Shown here in pieces: positions 6,550-9,867 of a stretch of 9,867 bases of DNA. The notes beneath the pieces were generated by a model. The model did not search any database. It saw only the letters and a list, made by a program, of their open reading frames with translations, and was not told the origin of the DNA. Made by a program: the position numbers and the translations under genes. The stretch covers positions 1 to 9,867 of the forward strand of contig SLHB01000449.1 of NCBI GenBank assembly GCA_007136375.1, in the 5' to 3' direction. How positions within the stretch are numbered: the first letter of the stretch is position 1; every line of letters starts with the position of its first letter. This stretch comes from Candidatus Hydrogenedentota bacterium. GTDB taxonomy: Bacteria > Hydrogenedentota > Hydrogenedentia > Hydrogenedentales > SLHB01.

Positions 6550-6558
6550 ACTCCGCTC

Positions 6559-7515
6559 TTAGCCCGCTTTTCTCCGCCGCCGCTGGGCGGCGAAAGCAAC
6601 GCCTAGGGCATTGAGACGCGCGTCGCCGTCGACCCAACGCCACGTCGCTTCATCGGCCGGATCCAGGCCGGCCTTTTCCAATGCTCGTGTGGTGGCGCCG
6701 GCCACGCCATCCATGCACAACTGTTCCAATTCCTCGCCGGCCGCCTCCGACGCCGTCGCCTCCTGGAGCAGCCGGTCCATCTCGTCAATATACCAGAGCA
6801 TCTGCGCCGCGCCCTCGCTCATCGCCGAATAAGGGCCGAAGTGGCTCACAAATACGCGTTGAGCGCCGGAGTCCATGACGCGTTGCACGGTCTTGCGCGC
6901 TTCGCCGGGGTCAAAATCCGTGGGCGGACAGGACCAGATGACGAAGGGTTTGCCGTCCCGTTGCAAGGCCGGATAGGCCACGCCAAAGGAATCGCCGGAG
7001 AACAGGCCGTTGGCGCGGTCATCGTAGATGCAGTAATGGTGATTGGCGTGACCCCGGGTGTGCAGGAAGCGCAGCTTCCGCTGCCCCCAGCCGATGATCG
7101 CCTCGTCCTCAACCGTCTCAATGCGCTCCGCCGGCACGGGCTCAACGGAGCCGTACAACTGTTCGAACCGCTCCCGGCCGTACAAAGACATGGCGCTCTC
7201 CACGAGCCGGCTGGGATCAACGAGGTGACGGGCCGCGCGGGGATGGGCGATAACCCGCGCGTTCGGGCAACGGGCCAACAAGGCGGCCGTGCCGCCCGCG
7301 TGGTCGAGGTGGATGTGCGTGACAAAGAGATAGTCCACCTGTTCCGGCGTCAGGCCGTGGCTGGCCAGCGCGTCCATCAGAATGGGCACGGCGTGGATCG
7401 TGTTGTTGTCGACGAACGCCGCGCGGTCCTCCTCGATGAGGAGGTACGCGGCCGCCCGTTCGGGCTCGATATACTGGCAATCCACGGTAACAACGGCGCC
7501 GTCATGTGAGACCAT
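6559..7515 (-). CDS. Metallo-beta-lactamase-fold hydrolase
   Basis: This 318-residue MBL-fold enzyme should be a cytoplasmic, dinuclear metal hydrolase. The metal-binding set is complete: THIHLDHAGG (66-75, ligands H67, H69, D71, H72), H156 in HTRGHANHH, D175 in FSGDSFG and H225 in VFVSHFGPY. The N-terminal strand region AAYLLIEEDRAAFVDNN (22-38) is usual for the fold. The overall pattern resembles the ST1585-like branch of unassigned MBL hydrolases rather than glyoxalase II, RNase Z or true beta-lactamases. The C-terminal helices (about 235-318) form an extension of unknown role, ending in a basic RRRRK. The start is ATG 7515, preceded by AAAGGA at six bases; the frame remains open to 7755 but that part is Arg/Pro-rich without similarity. 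It is the first gene of the MBL/esterase/HD unit. Its substrate is not predictable from sequence. Confidence 0.92.
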   Translation of the reverse strand: MVSHDGAVVTVDCQYIEPERAAAYLLIEEDRAAFVDNNTIHAVPILMDALASHGLTPEQVDYLFVTHIHLDHAGGTAALLARCPNARVIAHPRAARHLVDPSRLVESAMSLYGRERFEQLYGSVEPVPAERIETVEDEAIIGWGQRKLRFLHTRGHANHHYCIYDDRANGLFSGDSFGVAYPALQRDGKPFVIWSCPPTDFDPGEARKTVQRVMDSGAQRVFVSHFGPYSAMSEGAAQMLWYIDEMDRLLQEATASEAAGEELEQLCMDGVAGATTRALEKAGLDPADEATWRWVDGDARLNALGVAFAAQRRRRKAG

Positions 7516-7521
7516 GTTCTG

Positions 7522-7527
7522 TCCTTT
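7522..7527 (-). promoter_or_regulatory. Ribosome binding site of the MBL gene
   Basis: On the minus strand AAAGGA lies six bases before ATG 7515. It fixes the start at this ATG rather than at upstream in-frame codons. Confidence 0.8.
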
Positions 7528-7593
7528 TCTGGTGGAATCGGCAAACCGGGGACGCGCCCGCTCCGATCGGCGCCCTATGACGGTTTTTCTGGT

Positions 7594-7647
7594 CTGGACC
7601 CCCGGGAATCTGGCCGTTATTCCGGCCAAAGTCCAGGGTATTCGGGG
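7594..7647 (-). promoter_or_regulatory. Candidate structured 5' leader upstream of the MBL operon
   Basis: Read on the minus strand, CUGGAC (7636-7631) can pair with GUCCAG (7599-7594), enclosing a perfect hairpin UGGCCG-GAAUAA-CGGCCA (7628-7611). In addition CCCCGAAU (7647-7640) can pair with AUUCCCGGGG (7609-7600) if two bases bulge. The second pairing crosses the first, so they form either a pseudoknot or two exclusive folds. The element ends 78 bases before the MBL start codon. I recognise no known riboswitch class. GC-rich DNA forms such pairings by chance, so this is a candidate only. Confidence 0.35.
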
Positions 7648-7761
7648 CCGGCCGCTTTCCCCCGGCGCGGAGGCTGTTCTTCGTTTTTCCGATTGGCGCG
7701 CCGCCGGGAATCTCCATGAGAACGCGCGGGGCGCCCGGACCCGATGACGGGACACGCAGCG

Positions 7762-7786
7762 GCGCTGGCGAGCGAGGAGCTAGCGC
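7762..7786. repeat. Imperfect hairpin over the stop codon of the small ORF
   Basis: GCGCTGGC (7762-7769) and GCTAGCGC (7779-7786) are inverted repeats with one mismatch (G opposite T) around a 9-base spacer. The minus-strand TAG of the possible small ORF lies in the right arm. It could be the message end of that ORF, but lacks a T-run. Confidence 0.35.
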
Positions 7787-7998
7787 GCGGAGACGCCCGT
7801 ATGTGCCGGGGGACGCCACCGCCCATCCATGATACCCCCCGCCGCGCGGTAAGACAAAGCGTTTCCGGCCTCCACAATCGCCGGATAAGAACGCTCCGTT
7901 AAGCCGTTTGCATCCCCCAGCTCTTCGAGCCATTCCCATTCAAAGGAGGAAATTTGACTGTCGTCAACAGTTAGGGGGACCTCGTGGCTGCTCATCAA
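7780..7998 (-). CDS. Possible small protein of unknown function, or gene remnant
   Basis: This frame codes for about 71 residues if started at ATG 7995 (72 with TTG 7998). The first half is acidic and protein-like: SSFEWEWLEELGDANG, then RSYPAIVEAGNALSYRAAGG, with Trp, Tyr and Glu enriched and none of the Arg/Pro excess of the shadow frames here. Codon and base composition are less GC-rich than in neighbouring genes. The C-terminal 15 residues look like ordinary shadow sequence. No good ribosome binding site precedes either start. The frame is open upstream to a TGA near 8113 without an ATG or GTG, so it might be the 3' remnant of a longer gene. I recognise no family. It lies between the YfhO-like gene and the MBL operon on the same strand. 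Confidence 0.3.
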   Translation of the reverse strand: MMSSHEVPLTVDDSQISSFEWEWLEELGDANGLTERSYPAIVEAGNALSYRAAGGIMDGRWRPPAHTGVSAR

Positions 7999-8040
7999 CT
8001 CGGTGAACGAGACGCGCCGCCAGCCGACGCGTAAGAAGTC

Positions 8041-8107
8041 CCTCTTTTCAAAGCCTGTCCCCCCGAAAGCGGGGAGGGGATTGAGGGGGGTGTAGTCCCA
8101 GCATCCT
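8041..8107. repeat. C/G-tract hairpin, likely dispersed intergenic repeat
   Basis: This block begins TCTTTTCAAAGCC, then has CCCCCCG (8059-8065), an AAAG loop and CGGGG (8070-8074), followed by GGGGATTGAGGGG. C-runs joined by a short hairpin and a GGGATTGAGGG-type tail are known to me as a common form of dispersed intergenic repeat in GC-rich genomes. That identity is recall by pattern; only one copy is in the window. It lies about 55 bp past the stop of the YfhO-like gene and could also act as a message-end hairpin, but no T-run follows. Confidence 0.35.
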
Positions 8108-8161
8108 CACCCTTACCCGGCGATCTGGGGGCCCGCGGGCCTGCCCCGCCCTCCCAACGCG

Positions 8162-9867
8162 CTACCGGCCCCGGGCGAGGGCCAGGCCGCCCGTAAACAC
8201 AAGGACGCCCAGGGCGGCGAAGCTGACAATGTGGCCATACCAAACGGAATCCGGGTCGTACGTCAAGACCACCTCCTGGGCGCCGCTGGCCAAGGGCACG
8301 CCGAGAAACATGCCGTTGGCCTCGATGATAGGGGCGGGCCGTCCGCCCGCGGTGGCGCGCCAGGCGGGATCGAAGCGTTCGGCCACTACGAGTATCCCCG
8401 GAGCGTCCGCCTCCACTTCGAGGACGGCTTCGCCGCTGGCCCTGTGGACAATCTCCACGGCGGCCGCGCCTGCACTGTTCTCCCCCTCGTTTGCGCTGGG
8501 CGGAGCCAATCCCGGCGCCCGGGCCAGCACGCTCGTCTGGCCGGGATCGAGGGCGGGATTCAGGAGCCACGCCGCCGTCTCTTCGGGATCATCCGCCACG
8601 CGCCAATCCCCCGTCCACCGCGCCCAGGCGTAGGCGCCCGCGTTGCTGTAGATGTGGACGCCGTTGAAGACGCCCTCTTCCCGGAGCTCCGGCAAGGCCT
8701 CCTTCCAGACGTCCGCGTCGATGCCGCCATTGGGGCTGGACAGCACAACCTGGACGCCCGCGAGATTGAGCAAGCGGAGATGGTGGCGCCGATCGCTCAG
8801 TTCCGCGGCGGCGCTCTCCGCCGGCGGGCCTTCCAGGGCCAGGCGCCACCATGCCTGATGGCGGGGCGGCAAGGGATAGGCGCCGCCATTGGCCACGGGC
8901 GCGCCGGTGAGCATCCCAAGATTGCGTGGAAGCGCCCGATCGCGGCTGGGCGCCGCCACGTAGATCCGTCCGTCATCCACATATTGGGCCGCGTAGCGCG
9001 CCACCGCGCCGAGGGCCTCGCGCTGGGGACGGCCGTCTTGGAAGGGATGCCGGTAGGCGTTGACGCTCGCCACGGTGAGGTCCGCGCATAGCAGAAGGAG
9101 CAGCAGGACGCCGCTGATGGCGCTCACCCAGTTCCGGCGCGCCAACAGGGCCGGCAGCAATATGATGGCCATCGCGATGAGGTAGCCCCGGACTTGGGCG
9201 TTGGCCAGAACAAACAAACCGGCCCCCGCCGATAGCGCCACCAGGGCGGGCAGCCATACGCGGCCGGGCTGCTGGTAGGAGCGCGGCGTCAACAGGCGGT
9301 CCGCGCCCAGGGCGGCGAGCAGGGCCAGGGCGCACAGGGCCGGGTACGCGACGACCCAGGTGGGGAATCCCCAGCCCGGCGGCAGGTCCGCCGCGAAGGC
9401 GAAGAAGAGAAAGGCCGCTAGAGCGCCCAGAAAGAAGAGGGCGTCGCGCCGCCCACGCCGGTGAAACAGGGCCACGGGCGCCAGAAGCAACGGCGCCGCT
9501 CCCGCATAGGCCAGGCGGGGCAGGGCGCCTGGACTCGCCGCGAGAACATGGGCCGGCAACTCTTGCGCGCGTTGTGGAAACTGGACGGCTTGGCCCACGT
9601 TCCAGAGGGCGGTTCCCGCGAGGCCGGAATCCATGAGCCACGGCAGCGCGGGCGCCCATTGGATGGCGCTCACCGCCGGCGCGATCAAGGCCATCACAAC
9701 GAGGCCTTGGCTTCGGCGCATCACCGTGGCGGGATCCTGCCGGCGAGGCATGGCCGTGCACCAGAGGGCGTACGGCACGGCCAGCGCGAAAGCCGCCAAC
9801 GCGACGGCGCCGGATCCGGCCAGAATGATGAGCCCGCCGCCAAGACCCGCGAGGACCGCCGCGCTCA
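8162..9867 (-). CDS. YfhO-like polytopic membrane protein, C-terminal part
   Basis: The frame is open to the right edge, so this is the last 567 residues of a larger protein; a TTG at 9799 is not a real start. The visible N-terminal half contains about eight hydrophobic helices, for example LVVMALIAPAVSAIQW, FFLGALAAFLFFAFA, GYLIAMAIILLPALL and SGVLLLLLLCADLTVASV. A long non-membrane region follows. Near its end, RFDPAWRATAGGRPAPI and EANGMFLGVPLASGAQEV (about 497-531) match the typical end of YfhO-family proteins, where a beta-rich domain precedes a last helix (about 543-563) and a basic tail ARGR. YfhO-type proteins are predicted GT-C-like membrane glycosyltransferases; in some Gram-positives they take part in teichoic acid glycosylation. 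In this organism the acceptor is unknown, and O-antigen or surface polysaccharide decoration would be a guess. It is on the same strand as the MBL operon but 646 bp away. Confidence 0.82.
   Translation of the reverse strand, partial: SAAVLAGLGGGLIILAGSGAVALAAFALAVPYALWCTAMPRRQDPATVMRRSQGLVVMALIAPAVSAIQWAPALPWLMDSGLAGTALWNVGQAVQFPQRAQELPAHVLAASPGALPRLAYAGAAPLLLAPVALFHRRGRRDALFFLGALAAFLFFAFAADLPPGWGFPTWVVAYPALCALALLAALGADRLLTPRSYQQPGRVWLPALVALSAGAGLFVLANAQVRGYLIAMAIILLPALLARRNWVSAISGVLLLLLLCADLTVASVNAYRHPFQDGRPQREALGAVARYAAQYVDDGRIYVAAPSRDRALPRNLGMLTGAPVANGGAYPLPPRHQAWWRLALEGPPAESAAAELSDRRHHLRLLNLAGVQVVLSSPNGGIDADVWKEALPELREEGVFNGVHIYSNAGAYAWARWTGDWRVADDPEETAAWLLNPALDPGQTSVLARAPGLAPPSANEGENSAGAAAVEIVHRASGEAVLEVEADAPGILVVAERFDPAWRATAGGRPAPIIEANGMFLGVPLASGAQEVVLTYDPDSVWYGHIVSFAALGVLVFTGGLALARGR

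Larger units (their letters stand above)
7516..8161. other. 646-bp intergenic stretch without a confident gene
   Basis: Between the YfhO-like stop and the MBL start the region holds the possible 71-codon ORF, the C-rich repeat, two stem-loop candidates and a short inverted repeat ACTGT (7957-7961)/ACAGT (7967-7971). No promoter with both good hexamers was found on either strand, although the MBL operon promoter should be here. Overlapping frames in this stretch are Arg/Gly/Pro-rich and look non-coding. Confidence 0.6.

Noticed and set aside
7941..7974. Plus-strand AAAGGAGG followed by a TTG and a six-codon frame, as a leader peptide
   Set aside because: No promoter or downstream plus-strand gene exists; the motif is antisense to the possible small ORF and is probably chance.
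8231..9091. Plus-strand ORF of 286 codons opposite the YfhO-like gene
   Set aside because: Antisense shadow; the minus strand carries membrane helices and the YfhO-type C-terminal motif.

Overview
The window looks like chromosomal DNA from a GC-rich (roughly two-thirds GC by eye), Gram-negative-type bacterium. A protein with a probable secretion or lipoprotein signal, a dipeptide/oligopeptide ABC importer and an HDOD signalling protein fit a free-living heterotroph. I cannot place the taxon. Gene density and style would suit an uncultured PVC- or Hydrogenedentota-like lineage, but that is a weak guess. I see no rRNA, tRNA, CRISPR array, transposase or phage gene.

Layout. (1) Positions 1-2416, minus strand: three genes of a peptide/nickel-type ABC importer in the order permease B, permease C, ATPase D. 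The ATPase is cut by the left edge and no substrate-binding protein is visible. The two permease genes are separated by an unusual 254-bp gap holding an AT-rich 32-bp palindrome and a second inverted repeat. (2) Positions 2417-2731: divergent intergenic region. (3) Positions 2732-4926, plus strand: an ATP-grasp ligase with an L-amino-acid-ligase-like C-terminal region, then an HDOD-domain protein. (4) Positions 4943-7515, minus strand: a tight three-gene unit, transcribed as metallo-beta-lactamase-fold hydrolase, then exported alpha/beta hydrolase, then a small RelA/SpoT-type HD hydrolase (MESH1-like). Gaps are 9 and 14 bp. The HD gene ends 16 bp from the end of the convergent HDOD gene. (5) Positions 7516-8161: a 646-bp stretch with no confident gene. 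It holds a possible 71-codon ORF, two stem-loop candidates and a C-rich repeat-like hairpin. (6) Positions 8162-9867, minus strand: the C-terminal 567 residues of a YfhO-like polytopic membrane protein, cut by the right edge.

Functionally, the left part imports peptides, and the ATP-grasp enzyme next to it may join amino acids or related carboxylates. The middle carries two HD-superfamily proteins, a regulatory HDOD protein and a probable nucleotide (alarmone-type) phosphohydrolase, the latter in an operon with two hydrolases of unknown substrate. Nothing here is a clear, complete novel system. The best leads are the structured leader candidate upstream of the three-hydrolase operon, the palindromes splitting the permease genes, and the unusual gene combination in the operon itself.
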